A stretch of DNA of 64,000 bases from Owenia fusiformis. Its lineage: Eukaryota; Annelida; Polychaeta; Sabellida; Oweniidae. Location: the NCBI GenBank assembly GCA_903813345.2, contig CAIIXF020000010.1:14081181-14145180 (forward strand), read 5' to 3'. Made by a program: the position numbers and the translations under genes. The notes below the pieces were generated by a model. That model saw only the letters and a program-made list of their open reading frames with translations, was not told the DNA's origin and did no database searches. Of the stretch, positions 15,201-25,187 are shown one piece after another (position 1 is the stretch's first letter; every line of letters begins with the position of its first letter).

Positions 15201-18200
15201 TTGGTAGAAAATATTCAACCTTTCTAAAAAATGAATTTTCTTTTTCACATCATTTTCTTGTGTGTTTCACTAGACCAACTACATGTATTTCAACCCCCTG
15301 CGTCAGTTTTTAAGAACCAAAAACCAAATTAAGTCCATTAATTTTTATTCATAAATTATTCTAAGGAAAAAGTAAAGTAAAAGAGTGATTTCAAAGCTTC
15401 CATATATGGTATGTAATATGTTTTATTTAAAAACATTTGATATAAACCCTCTATTCTGCTTCAGTATTAAGGATGGCTAAGGTGGGCCAAGTGGTATGCC
15501 TTAATTTGACTGCGTATGAAGCCTAACATCTAAAAGGTCTATTTTGACACAAGTGTCTGGATATAACTCCGTGATCTCCTCAGCATTAAAGCAAGTGGGT
15601 GTAGCATCCGCCTGAGATTTTAAAAACAGGCTTGCACTATATTTGCACCCACTTGAAAATCCATTTGCACCCAGCACTTGAAAAAGAGACAAATCATGAA
15701 ATATTGGCACCAACTTCAGTCTGAATTGTGAAAAAGAAAATTCTGCACCCACTTGAGAAAAAATCCTGGGGAGAACACTGAAACTGTATAAATGTTTAAC
15801 ACCATATAGTAATTCTTGTTATTGTTGTTATAGGAAGAAGAAGATCTGAAACGTAGCTTCCTGCCCCAAAACCAGGACACATATCCACCACCAGGTTACT
15901 ACTCAACAAACCCATCTAATGGACACGCAGTGCCACCTGCTGATGCCCAGAGGAACTATAGTACTCACCAATGGCCCAATAATGAAGGTAAAAACACCAT
16001 TTGTCCCGATTGTGTATTCCCTCATCCATCATCCTCCGAATACAGGCCTCCAGAACTAGTACATCGGAAGGAACATAGTAGATGATGTTTGGAGTCCTGC
16101 GTTTGAAGGATGGTCATCCTTATAACAATAATCTACGAGTAAATTGATTGTATAAAATTGAATACCAAAACAACAAATCTCAAATATTACATTGTTATTT
16201 TCTTTTTTTTGATTTTGAAGTTTATTTTCTATAATCCTAAGGCCCTCCCGGTTATCCCAGTAAGCGCCCTGCCACAATGTATGTTAATGGTTCTTATGAT
16301 GAGGGCTCAGATCCAGCAGGTACTGGGCATGGGGTGAATTTTGTATAATTAACTATATAGTACTGTTGAGTATTTCAGCAGCTTCTTGTGTTCAAACATT
16401 AACCAGTGAAATGTTGAGAATAAGGCTGCATTCAGTTATGTCTTGTGTGAATTTTGAGTGAATGGCTATATCATTTTTTATCAATATATGTTACTGTATC
16501 CTCACTTAGCTGAAGTTATAAGAGCAGATAGTGTTGAGTCCATGATGTGCTCACATATTTGAGGTGATGCTTTATTTGTATGTAGCAGGGTATATCCGTA
16601 AATGACAAGGGGAGGGGGCTTTATTTTTTAGACAACCATTTCCTGTGATTGAATGGAGAAACTTTTGGCTCATTTTCTAAAACGTTGGCACTCATTTTTT
16701 GGAAAAAAAACTGCTATCTAATGAATGAGACCTATGTATTAGAATAGGCCCAATAAGCCCAATCTTTACTCTGTAGGCAATTTAGGGCCTGCCCACTTTA
16801 ACCCCTCCCCATTTTAGCCCCTCCCCATGTCTGTTTCGTAAAATATATACAGTAAATAGTATAATAGATTTACAATAGAATACAGTGCTACATTTTCTCG
16901 TTCATATTGTCATGCACAGTTGTGTGGATCTCAGTTCAGTGATCTCCCCAGTATTAAAGCAAGTGGGAGTGTGCCCCTCATCCACTTGAGAATTTAATAA
17001 AAGGCTTGCACCCAACTGAAAATCCATTTTACCGTCTTGAAAATGAGCAAAATCATGAAAAATGAACAATTTTGACCGATTTTTGTCAAAATTGAGAAAA
17101 TCAGAATTTTGCACCCACTTGAGAGAAAATCCTTGGGAGAATACTGCAGTTGTTTGAATATTGCTTTTACATGCTTTATAACTACACTTTACATGTATTT
17201 AATGATCTGATAAGCACAGTTTTACAACTTAATTAAATACACTACTGTTATACACCTCATGGATGTGTGCATCATGTATTGTGATTTGCAGAAATCAGTT
17301 GTCTTTGACAGTTTTACTGTTGCAGTTTGGAAAAATTCAAGACAACCTCGAGGCCATGACTTTGTATGATCCAAGAATTTATCTGGATAATTTTATCTTT
17401 TATTATAAATCTTGGATTATTGATCCAGATAAATACCATGACGAAATTTATCTGGACCAATCCACGATTGTACCAATTCATGGCCCCTGGAGTCTATGTA
17501 CTACATTCTGTATACTGTAAAACCTATGTAAATGAAATAGCCTAGGTTCAGTATAAAAGTGTTTCACTTAATAGGTGTTGAATTTATCAAGGTTCAATTA
17601 AAAGTATGACAATAGACCTTTCTAAAAACCCTACCATCTTTTGAATAATCAACAAAATTTTGATATATTGGCTAGATTGATGATGTCATCGGCTGTACCT
17701 TTTCCAAATTAGCAATAAGTCAATCTTATATTTCTTTGGACAGATTATTACCTACAGGCTAAGACATTATCAATCTAAGCAATATATCATAACTCCTTTA
17801 ATGTGCCAAAAAATGGCAGCTCTCATTGGAGAGGTCTATTGGTCACAGACTTAAAAAATTAGTTACAGAGGTGTTCCATTTCACATGTTTAACTATGTAT
17901 CTAATTAACCATATTTTCTGCAGTCAGTGCCTAGAATGTGTGTGAAATTCATATAGTAACTCATCTTGATATTACCATGGATATTACTGTATATATTCTA
18001 TTTTGGGTTTGATTTATAATTTGTTCGAATTGTTCTTAATATGTTTTCACTGACACAAAATGAAAAAGACAAAATGCAACAAATAAATATACTGCCCTTT
18101 GTTTATATTTGTTGATTTTGTTGAACATACACATACACATACTTTCCATCACAATTGCACATTACATTTATTTGGAAAGAGACATTTTGAATGCGAAGTT

Positions 18201-19314
18201 AAAACCCTTAGAAATCACTCAAAAATCTCATATTTTATTTTTATTTTTTCTCTATTATTTTGCTTATTGACAACTTTTAAAGTACAATCAAATATGTTGA
18301 CAGGAACTAGGTAGATGTATTGTTGACCATGTAAAAGCAAAATTGTGATTTTTGTTGTAGGTGGAGGATTCACGAACAGTATGCCAAGGTCAACTCGTAT
18401 TGATGAGGACGCCATCTATGCCGAAACTCTACGCAAAATGCAACAGAATATGGCAGGAGGTCAATTTGACACTGCTGGACGTCCAAGAAGAGATGAGGTA
18501 TCTTTGATTACTGCCCTTATTATCTTGCATCCATACTTTTCACAAGTTACCATTCATTGTTAAGCTTTGCACTTTTTGATAATTAGAAACTTTGAAGAAT
18601 GAATTAATGAATATTTCAGCAGTACCTGAAATTCAATGAATTTCATCAAGCAATTCATCTATATGTTAGAGCTGCATTATATAATGTTCAATCTACATGA
18701 ACTTGTGCTTGTGATTTCAGTCCGGCAAGCAGCGGCCAGCTGGTAAGCAAGCTCCCCCACCCCCAGTTAGGTCATCAAGTCAACGTAGTATGCCCCCCTC
18801 TGTCCCAGATAGGAATTATGGTCCCGAGGATATCCCAAACTCACCTAGATATGCCCCAGCCCCAGGTATGTAAATTGTACACCCTTGCCTGTATGTGTTT
18901 GTATTAAAGTGTACATGCACCATTGAATTAATGTAAATAAATGACTGCCTATCATCGAGTGCCGAATACGATTACCAATGATAATCCATATTAATGCAGA
19001 ATAGTAATAGTATAATTCACAACTGCACACTACGTTACTTTCCCACCTGTAAAAATTCTTATAAGAGGATGAAATATTTTGTAATTTTATCTTGGTGGTG
19101 ATAATTTTTGTGACTCTTGATGTTGATGTCTTTGAAAATGTTACACTTTTCTAGGTAGTGACATTTTATAATGTTAATGCCATGCAATTTAACCTTCATA
19201 TGATTATTAGTTATGACTCCAATTGCAGGTGCTCAATCTACATATGCTAGTCTCCCCAGAGGTGAGATAGCCACAGCAAGAGCCAAGCCACAGGTCAAAG
19301 GTCAACTTGTGTAA
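2711..19314 (+). CDS. NPHS1-like: Nephrin/SNS-type immunoglobulin superfamily adhesion receptor (22 exons visible, 5' partial)
   Basis: This is a type I cell-surface adhesion receptor of the Kirrel/nephrin (irre recognition module) family, which acts at cell-cell contacts. Exons are 2711-2848, 3116-3295, 3600-3782, 6355-6498, 6925-7034, 7531-7720, 8051-8350, 8598-8723, 8956-9120, 9415-9552, 9828-9992, 10318-10617, 10899-11177, 11438-11556, 13087-13267, 13457-13636, 13977-14389, 15834-15987, 16242-16319, 18361-18497, 18721-18865 and 19229-19314. All have AG/GT borders. The sum minus the two leading bases is 1,303 codons including the stop. Domains in order are nine Ig-like, one FN3, one transmembrane helix and a tail of about 200 residues. 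The first Ig carries the Kirrel/nephrin signature VQWVKDGYALG followed by PGYPRYSIIG. Nine Ig plus FN3 favours nephrin/SNS over five-Ig Kirrel. The signal-peptide exon is not visible. The family assignment is strong; the exact orthology is inferred. Confidence 0.88.
3600..6498 (+). CDS. Receptor Ig domain 2 (exons 3600-3782 and 6355-6498)
   Basis: The domain starts VPPEMPEIEG and has the B-strand FKCVSHHGKPAANLTWFRNG, with both the first Cys and the Trp. The second exon gives DNGAFFACVATSP. An intron of about 2.6 kb splits it. The 6355 acceptor has a long pyrimidine tract. Confidence 0.86.
5541..5653. mobile_element. Short terminal-inverted-repeat element in receptor intron
   Basis: Ends TCTAGCTACAA and TTGTAGCTAGA are inverted copies about 113 bp apart, enclosing a C-rich then G-rich core (CCCCCCC versus GTGGGGGTGG). 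The layout fits a MITE, but no target duplication is clear. Confidence 0.45.
6925..7720 (+). CDS. Receptor Ig domain 3 (exons 6925-7034 and 7531-7720)
   Basis: The exons encode HPPGPPEITGYRTGQ, VLVCKSRGGNP, VYWYKNDV and then NAVYRCEATN, a typical C2-set Ig with both cysteines. The intron between the exons contains a MITE-like inverted-repeat element at 7166-7344. Confidence 0.86.
7166..7344. mobile_element. MITE-like element in receptor Ig3 intron
   Basis: The terminal inverted repeats CATGGGCGTAGCGC and GCGCTACACCCATG match at 13 of 14 positions and bound 179 bp with no coding capacity. Confidence 0.65.
8051..8350 (+). CDS. Receptor Ig domain 4 (single exon)
   Basis: One 300-nt exon encodes the whole domain: APTKVTIIGDQHAKAGEEVT, LSCTSTNSNP, LITWDVRG and DIEYTCQGTNDP. 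The one-exon layout contrasts with the two-exon domains on both sides. It is shared only with domains 7 and 8. Confidence 0.86.
8428..8520 (+). repeat. Partial dispersed repeat ('AAGTGGGTGCAAA' family)
   Basis: The segment reads CTCAAGTGGGTGCAAATTT and continues with TTGGTCAAAATATGCCA and TTTTTCATAATTC. It resembles the longer copies at 15569-15780, 16937-17146 and 36135-36320 and appears truncated. Confidence 0.5.
8598..9120 (+). CDS. Receptor Ig domain 5 (exons 8598-8723 and 8956-9120)
   Basis: The exons encode DPPDKPEITGYTQGNS, MMCKSYGGNPTATLTWWKG, then DNGAEYRCNATNP and a closing ITLTVH. The start resembles domain 3 (PPEITGY), which suggests internal duplication of the domain 3-4 pair into 5-6. 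Confidence 0.86.
9415..9992 (+). CDS. Receptor Ig domain 6 (exons 9415-9552 and 9828-9992)
   Basis: The exons encode VPPTTVAIEMTPSVLRAGVP, MICTSASSNPASVITWYRNG, then DNAIYSCRASNNE. Both cysteines and the Trp are present. Confidence 0.86.
10318..10617 (+). CDS. Receptor Ig-like domain 7, lacking the first canonical cysteine
   Basis: This single exon encodes APVFLNDIGNKVDSIEGDST, SLNFTASGNPPDVTYTWYKN and GDSGEYMCMATNAQGSE. The B-strand position that should be Cys reads within LNFTAS and holds no Cys, while the F-strand Cys (YMC) and the Trp remain. The usual intradomain disulfide therefore cannot form. Its place between Ig6 and the last two Ig domains is where vertebrate nephrin has a non-Ig 'spacer', so this may be the spacer's counterpart (inference). 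Confidence 0.82.
10899..11177 (+). CDS. Receptor Ig domain 8 (single exon)
   Basis: The exon encodes GDTAVMTCEAEANPY, MVKWVRESYEWLK and KQDSGMFKCVANNNIGKPVE. It is a complete C2/I-set domain with both cysteines. Confidence 0.85.
11438..13267 (+). CDS. Receptor Ig domain 9 (exons 11438-11556 and 13087-13267)
   Basis: The exons encode DKPEIDRSPQYLKAASEIGG, LICKAQGAPEITFNWWK, then ADYHRYVCIAQNVLGSDNVG. The 1.5-kb intron between them holds a MITE-like element (11984-12189) and a minisatellite (about 12452-12783). Confidence 0.85.
11984..12189. mobile_element. MITE-like element, 'CAGGCCCGTAGCCAGG' family, copy 1
   Basis: Inverted ends CAGGCCCGTAGCCAGG and CCTGGCTACGGGCTG enclose about 206 bp. 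The interior includes GGCCAAAAATTCTTTCAAAA and GTGAACCCCCC repeats. The copy at 21085-21241 shares ends and interior. Confidence 0.7.
12452..12783 (+). repeat. Minisatellite, about 64-bp period, roughly five units
   Basis: Diverged units share CCCCATGCAGTTATCAACTT followed by GGCTTTT, then an A/T stretch and AGTAACCCCTCAAT. The array lies inside the intron that splits Ig domain 9. Confidence 0.7.
13457..14389 (+). CDS. Receptor FN3 domain, transmembrane helix and juxtamembrane tail (exons 13457-13636, 13977-14389)
   Basis: FN3 hallmarks are visible: GKPDPPHSLQ, the conserved Trp in ATLKWTPGFDGGS, FMVRYVQTGG and YEISVRAKNKLGDSPFSP. A hydrophobic helix follows (VPLIIILCVSIIGMVLLGLN onward) with a stop-transfer RRRRRK. 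The tail has Tyr motifs YTTYDTHDD and DDIYAGRAE. If the donor at 14390 is not used, translation ends 17 codons later at a stop, which would give a short-tail isoform (inference). Confidence 0.86.
14390..15833. other. Receptor intron
   Basis: This is the intron between the transmembrane exon and the first tail exon. Apart from the inverted-repeat element at 15569-15780 I see nothing coding in it. Confidence 0.6.
15569..15780 (-). mobile_element. MITE-like element, 'CAGTGTTCTCCCCAGG' family, copy 1
   Basis: The right end CCTGGGGAGAACACTG is an inverted match to the left end (CC)GTGATCTCCTCAG. The interior has repeated GCACCCACTTGA. Full-length relatives are at 16937-17146 (same orientation) and 36135-36320 (opposite). 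Confidence 0.65.
15834..19314 (+). CDS. Receptor cytoplasmic tail (exons 15834-15987, 16242-16319, 18361-18497, 18721-18865, 19229-19314)
   Basis: The tail is rich in Pro, Ser and Tyr: PPPGYYSTNPSNG, MYVNGSYDEGS, DEDAIYAETLRKMQQN, QAPPPPVRSS and STYASLPRGE. It offers candidate SH2 and SH3 contact sites. In nephrin the tail recruits Nck and other adaptors, but no canonical Nck YDxV site is evident here. The protein ends KGQLV, a possible PDZ-binding end though not a textbook class I motif. The stop TAA is at 19312-19314. Confidence 0.8.
16320..18360. other. Receptor intron with repeats
   Basis: This 2-kb intron carries the inverted-repeat element at 16937-17146, a possible foldback segment near 17343-17490 (CATGACTTTG and TTCATGGCCCC borders, with ATTTATCTGGA/TCCAGATAAAT inside) and a TACTGTAAAACC-type fragment near 17513. 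No coding sequence is seen. Confidence 0.5.
16937..17146 (-). mobile_element. MITE-like element, 'CAGTGTTCTCCCCAGG' family, copy 2
   Basis: The ends CAGTGATCTCCCCAG and CTTGGGAGAATACTG are near-perfect inverted repeats around 210 bp of non-coding sequence homologous to 15569-15780. Confidence 0.68.
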
Positions 19315-19544
19315 ATAAAGCAGAATTTCCACCTACAGGCATAATATGTATTGCAATATTACTTCAAGTGAGGCATTTAAGGAGCTATAGTTCTCACAAC
19401 ATTTCATAGTGTTACAACTTACAAATATTGCAATTATGGTGTTTTATATCACGGATACAATTTGTGAAACATTAACTGAAGTGAAGGACAGTTTTAACCT
19501 GTAACTGCTTGATGATATTTGGCATTACATGCATGTATTAGTGT

Positions 19545-19790
19545 TACAGTCTACTTGTATGGTGATGCACTGCACTAATATGGTTTTTCAGTACACCGGT
19601 ATGGTGTTACATTGTGCACAGTACCAAATGGGGTGTTACAGTACACCAGAATGGTGTTACAGTGTACCAGTGTGATGTTACAGTGAACCAATATGGTGTT
19701 ACACTGTACCAGTGTGATGATACAGTGTACCCGTATGGTGTCACAGTGTACAATTATGGTGTTATAGTGTACTGAAGTGTACCAATATAG
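19545..19790 (+). repeat. Minisatellite in receptor 3' UTR, about 20-22 bp period
   Basis: About ten diverged units of the type TATGGTGTTACAGTGTACCA follow each other. Units alternate TATGG and TGTGA starts. Confidence 0.75.
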
Positions 19791-20344
19791 TGTAAATGAG
19801 GGTCACAACCAACATATGTGCCAAACTAAAGTGGAACTCGCACTGATAGATTGTGTGTGGTACTATAACAGTGGAAGGTCTATACCTAACATACTGTTAT
19901 TGTTGTTCAGAGTGATATTGCTGAAGTAAATTATATGATTTGTGTTTTTCCCGCACTGTTAGTTATACTTCAGTGCCTAGATAATTTGAGATGTGTACAA
20001 TTCTTTTATGTTATATTGACCAAACCCACATATCAACAATTAAAATGTCTCATCTTGTAAGTAAATACATACATTTCACATGCTAAGTGCACAAAAAAAG
20101 ATTTCTATTTTATATAGAAAGTGAAACTAAGAAATTATGTTGGTCAAACTGGGTTGCAATTTTGTATGATCTCATTGACTTCTACCAGAGACACCTGATT
20201 GACTGCTGTATGCTAATATGTGTTAATATTAAAAAGGACATTATTTGAGGCACATTGGCAGTTTTGTTAAAAGGGTCTTTTCTCTATGTATGATAAAAAC
20301 ATGTTAATGCTGAATACATCATGGTGAACTGACAGCATTTGATC

Positions 20345-20460
20345 TACCTTAGAGGCATTCATTCTAATTGTTCAATAAAGACAATGGTTTGAAAATTATT
20401 ATTCATTCTAATTGTTCAATTTGCAATGCCAAAGACAATGGTTTGAAAATTATTTCACAT
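20345..20460 (+). repeat. Imperfect tandem duplication, about 50 bp
   Basis: ATTCTAATTGTTCAAT and GACAATGGTTTGAAAATTAT occur twice in a row. The second copy has an extra TTGCAATGCCAAA inserted. Confidence 0.65.
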
Positions 20461-21084
20461 TGTAAGTATTCAATTGTATTGTTTGTTTTTTTATATTGTA
20501 GTTAAATATGATTTACTGTCGTTAGATATGCAAAACTGCTGCTAGTTAAGTATTTTTCTATAAAGGTGTAATTTCTTTTTTTATTTGTTATTACTCCAAT
20601 TCATGTAATATCAAATTTAATTTCTATATCGCCCACTATTTGTACATATTCATGTATTCATATTTGCATTTTGTTTAGTATTACAGAGCCAAAATCTCTA
20701 AGATGCAATATCAAGAGTGGTGATTCCACGCATTATGCTTGGATTCTCATTGTCGCATAATTACAAGTCAAATCTGTGCAATTGAACATAATACCATAGT
20801 GCCAATCTAAAAAGGAACATTAACATAGAGGTTATAAATGTTGAGAACAATATCCACAAATCACTAGTCAATTAAAGCCAAAAGTAATATAATAGAGTTC
20901 GCATAGAGGGCTAACTTTAGCGTGCAATGGAAATTTCTTTTCTATTATATGTACAATACATAAAACTTGTGCCAAATTAATTTGTTATTGAATCTCAAAT
21001 ATACTTATTTCGTTAAACATTTTGTTAGAACAAAGTTTTACATATGAGCAACATATTATAATTCAATCATTTCAACAAAGAGAA

Positions 21085-21241
21085 CAGGCCTGTAGCCAGT
21101 TGGCCCCTGGCCAAAAATTCTTTCAAAAACATGTATGTTTTCACCATTTTTGACATTATTGGACCAAAATTGTCAAAAGTGAACCCCCCTGAAATTTTTC
21201 AAAAAGTGAACCCCCCTTGGCAAATCCTGGCTACAGGCCTG
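21085..21241. mobile_element. MITE-like element, 'CAGGCCCGTAGCCAGG' family, copy 2
   Basis: The ends CAGGCCTGTAGCCAG and CTGGCTACAGGCCTG are perfect inverted repeats. The interior matches 11984-12189, including GGCCAAAAATTCTTTCAAAA. Confidence 0.72.
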
Positions 21242-21779
21242 GAGAACAATATATAATATGCTAGTGCAAGAGCTTAGTAGGATGACTAGAGTATTTGAAT
21301 ATGAAGACCTTTACTATTTTTAGAATGCATCAACATTTTTGATTGCTAATTAACCATATCAATGAACGCATTTTTCTAGAACTTCCTATTTAGTTCATGT
21401 AATTGTACAATATTAGTTCCTTAAACATGATACCATTTATGTGGTTATATGATATATATATATATTTGTGAGATTATAAAATTGTATCAATCTTTACTGT
21501 TGTGTTAAAACAGTTCATAATCTGAACTGGGCAATGATTTTGACAGTTTGTAATTGAACTGTGCAATAATTACAAAAGGTCATAATTTAGGATGTGTAAT
21601 AATTTAAATGACGTAATAATTTAGACACTTCCAGTAAGCGTCTAAATATTGGCTTATCAATTCTAATGTTTAGTACTTTAATATTACTGTCTTGTAACAT
21701 TGTTTGGTACTTAAGTGCCAATTACTGATCAGTTGACTTCTTGTTAGAGATCCCATGGTGGTCAAAGTAGTGTGTACAT

Positions 21780-22035
21780 CTAGGGGAAAAATAGTGTTGA
21801 AAAAATTGGTGGTCATAGCAACCGGACTTCTAGGAGGATAAAATTGGTGGTCATAGCAACCCGACTAATGAGAACACTATTCTTGACAAAATGGTAGTCA
21901 TGGGAACCTAACTTTTAGGAGAGCAATATAGTTGATAAAATGGTAGTCGTGACAGCCTGACTTTTAGGAGAACACTATTGTTGATAAAATGGTAGTCGTG
22001 GCAACCTGACTTTTAGGAGAGCAATATTGTTTTTT
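21780..22035 (+). repeat. Tandem repeat, about 55-bp period, roughly four to five units
   Basis: Units share AAAATGGTAGTCGTGGCAAC then CTGACTTTTAGGAGA and a variable ACACTATTGTTGAT. The last two to three units are the most alike. Confidence 0.7.
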
Positions 22036-22924
22036 CACTTATTTCTTGTTCTCGTTTGACCACCATGGGTGCCCTAATAGTTGTTCATACATACATGTAT
22101 GTACATTGTATGTAAATAGTTGTACATAGTGTATATTATTTTAGTTGAAGGGATATTGTATATTATTAGTGTATGCCACATGATTTACACTCTAGATATA
22201 CAGCCATACATCATGCCTAGCCACATAACAGATGTCTTTAGTGAAATGTAAAAGGAATAAAGTATGATTTAGACGCAAGGTCCGGACATCATTCAATATG
22301 TTCATTCTGCATTGATGATGCCTGAACCCTTACTTTTTAACATGCGGAGTTTTTAAAGGCATAATTTTATTACCAGAAAATTATGCAAGGCATGAAAGTG
22401 TGCCCTGTTATGGGCCTAGGTGTGAGATAAAAAAGAGATCTGATAAAAAATGTTTAATTAATTGTATGATACACGATGTATATAATATGAACAAATGATC
22501 TGAGTGAGTATAGTACAAAGTTGAATACCATTTTGGTATTTTCAAGTTCATTTTTTAAAAGTGCATTAATGGTACAGTCTTTGAAGTAGTAGATCACAAG
22601 TTGATATCAAAAGATCAGAAACAGATTAAAAGATCACTGAATGAGTGAATGTAATCTATTAATGTGTATCATAAGGAATATTTCATAAGTAAGAGGTCTT
22701 GTTTTCAATATAGAAATACAGTTTCATGTTTCAAGGCTCATTATTAGTCTGGTTTGAAAAACTTGAAATGGCAACACGTAATCAGTCCATGTTTGTATCC
22801 GGGATCATATTGATTATATGTATTATAGATATTATGGACATATAGTTTATTTGACATCATGGGGATATTGTGTTTACAATAAGTTTGTACAATTGATTTC
22901 ATACCCCATTAATATTTGTAATAC

Positions 22925-22930
22925 AATAAA
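22925..22930 (+). terminator. Probable distal poly(A) signal of the receptor gene
   Basis: AATAAA in ATACAATAAAGTATTTAATT, with T-rich sequence starting about 35 bases downstream. It is the last such signal before intergenic repeats. Confidence 0.5.
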
Positions 22931-22972
22931 GTATTTAATTCAAGAAAGTACGTTGTTTGGTCTTCCTTTTTT

Positions 22973-23062
22973 ATGTCACCACCAGTAGTTTCCAACTTTT
23001 TTTGTGTACAGAGTTCAGTCGTTTGGGTTCGGTGTCTGTAACAAATGGCAGGTGGTGACATA
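22973..23062 (+). mobile_element. MITE-like element, 'ATGTCACCACC' family, copy 1
   Basis: The ends ATGTCACCACC and GGTGGTGACAT are inverted repeats. The interior has CCAACTTTTTTTGTG and GTCTGTAACAAATGGCA. Copies with the same ends and interior lie at 29112-29237 and 36880-36980. Confidence 0.68.
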
Positions 23063-23590
23063 TTGCATGTAATGCCTCATCTTGATCTGCATGTGAAGCT
23101 GTAGTTCATGATAAACTTTAACTAATTGACTGAATAAGTAAACATAACTCATCAAGTGTCCAAGTTTTAACAGTTGTGGAAAGTTGTAGTGAAGTTTATC
23201 ATGTTCTAACCCCTGCTCTATGTAGCAAGATATTTCCAAAAAACTCCTCAAAACCTCAGAAATGAAATTATAGCCCATGGGGTCCCAAAAATATTCAATA
23301 ACTTGTAGATTTACACAGGGTTATCAAGTCATTTAAGTGTTAACTGGTAGATTAATACAGGGATATAGTAATTTAAGTGCCCTCAAAAATTAACTTGAGA
23401 AATTGTACAAGGAAAGGACACTGAGTAAAATTCTGAGTTGCCTAGGAGACTGCCAGAGGACAATTGGAAATATACCGCCGAATAATTTTTAAATACTTCA
23501 GCCAATCGAATGAAAGTCATTTCATTTTACTCCAACATACTTATGTCGATAGAAATGCCAAGTAGCAGGTCTAAAACCAGTTCAGGTAGG

Positions 23591-23695
23591 TACAGTAAAA
23601 CCTGTCTAAGTGGAACACCTTTGGTACCTCGAACAAGTGTTCACTTGGGAAGTGTTCCACTTAAAGAGGTTCAATTAACATTAAGTCAGTTCAAT
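23591..23695 (+). mobile_element. Tc1/mariner-like terminal fragment
   Basis: It begins TACAGTAAAACCTGTCTAAG, with GTGTTCACTTGGGAAGTGTT and CCACTTAAAG inside. The same TACAGTAAAACC-type start recurs near 6571, 17513 and 31910. The class is inferred from the CAGT terminus next to TA. Confidence 0.4.
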
Positions 23696-23726
23696 GTAAG
23701 TTCATCTCTCTGGTTTATTGATACTA

Positions 23727-23915
23727 AACAACTTTATTCATTTCTTCAGAGAATCTTTTTTATTAGATCAAGGCTTTCGTTGTTCTTCCATGTTCTATGA
23801 CGTCATACATGTATGTGTTATATTTTCTTTATAAATATTGAAAAAGACTTTGGGATACAAGTCGAAAGCCTTGATCTCATAAAAAAAATTTTCTGAAGAA
23901 ATGAATAAAGTTGTT
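23727..23915. repeat. Long inverted repeat (foldback/MITE)
   Basis: The left arm AACAACTTTATTCATTTCTT followed by CAG is mirrored by CTGAAGAAATGAATAAAGTT on the right. A second matched pair, GATCAAGGCTTTCG and CGAAAGCCTTGATC, lies further in. The arms are about 50 bp. Confidence 0.75.
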
Positions 23916-23923
23916 TTAGCATA

Positions 23924-24400
23924 TTAAGGTATGAGGTTCCATATCCATCCGCCAAAAGGTATGACCCCTATATAGTCCATTTAAAAACTCGTGGTATTGT
24001 TCTAAATAACGCCATAGTTTGCTTCTAGGGTACCTAGTATGCCACTATTTGGTATCAAAATAAAGAGGAGGAGTTCAACTTTCATTTGAATTACGAAAAT
24101 AGCGATGTAGGTCAAAAATAGTTCCGACGTGAAGGTGTTTACTACGCGTTTGCCCGTCATATCAGAATTGAGGAAGTGGTAGCAAACGCGAGTCACAATA
24201 AATGGACGCTGATATCTCAAAAAGTAACCTGACTCCCTATAATTTGATGTAGATCAATCGAACCCCTATATGAACAGGTACATTTTGATATATAACACTA
24301 TGGGGGGTAAGCGTTTTATAGTTGGTCACGAACGCCATATGTGCAAAGTATTGTTATGAATTTTCGAATTTGGTGTTGGATTACGGAACTCATACCTTAA
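23924..24400. mobile_element. Module P: TTAA-flanked inverted-repeat element (first of three copies)
   Basis: The inverted ends GGTATGAGGTTCC and GGAACTCATACC are each bordered by TTAA. The size is 473 bp plus one TTAA. A TTAA target site is typical of piggyBac and Kolobok DNA transposons, so P looks like a non-autonomous member of such a family (inference from ends only). Confidence 0.7.
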
Positions 24401-25187
24401 TATGAGGCCTAAAATTGTCTGCTAGTTGGCCAGAGACCAATATTCTAGCAGAATTTGAGAACAGAATCGATTTTTTCGTTCTGCGTAGGGCAAACAATGA
24501 TTTGAAATCACTTTCAACCATTCTGTGAGTATAAGAATGGTCATAAGAGGCCCGTGGAGGGTCATGGATGAAAGAGAGCCCTCTGAAATTCCGTCAAAAT
24601 TGCAGGTTATTTCTTCATTTTTTGCTAAAATTACATGATTTTCAGGGCCCATATCTCAGTGAAATTGCTACAATGTAGCGATTTTTCATTTTTACAGGCT
24701 AGATACACGTGTCAGGTCGACAGAAACAGTAATCATGTGTGATTTTTAAATTGCTACATTGTAGCAATATTTATTTCAAAATACAGGTGTGAGGGAAACT
24801 GCAATTTAGTTAGATTTGGGCGAAAATGGCCAAATTTCAGTCAAAATCCTCGGGACACGGGGCCTTTGTCTTAGATTTAGTCAATGATGCAACTCTTAGT
24901 AGAAGCTGTGCCATATAGGGAATGAAAGCTGTTTGTCAGACGTATCATCTTCTTCAATAAACTCAGAGATAGTCAGGTTAGATTTGTGACGTCACAGTGG
25001 CAAAGTTAGACTAGCATATTTAGACGTATTTGGGGTAGGGCAAATTAACCCTTTCTAGCCTAAATGGATAAATTTTTCACATATTCAGCCAGTTCCGACG
25101 TTTTTATGCATTTTTGAACTAAAAATGATATTTTCTGCCAAAAAAAGTTGCAGAGACAAAAATCAGTGTGATGTCATAACACATTAA
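24401..25187. repeat. Module Q: 787-bp satellite-like unit (first of four copies)
   Basis: It starts TATGAGGCCTAAAATTGTC and ends CATAACACATTAA. It contains two small palindromes, ATTGCTACAATGTAGCGAT and ATTGCTACATTGTAGCAAT. The opening TATGAGG resembles the P terminus without its leading GG, so Q may be an internal or related part of the same transposon family. Confidence 0.7.

Larger units (their letters stand above)
19315..22946 (+). other. Receptor 3' untranslated region
   Basis: After the TAA at 19312 there is no long open frame for 3.6 kb. Candidate poly(A) signals AATAAA lie at 20374, 22256 and 22925. The last, followed by a T-rich stretch, is the likeliest distal end. The region carries two minisatellites, a duplicated segment (about 20355-20460) and a MITE-like element. 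The extent is inferred from signals, not from transcripts. Confidence 0.55.
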
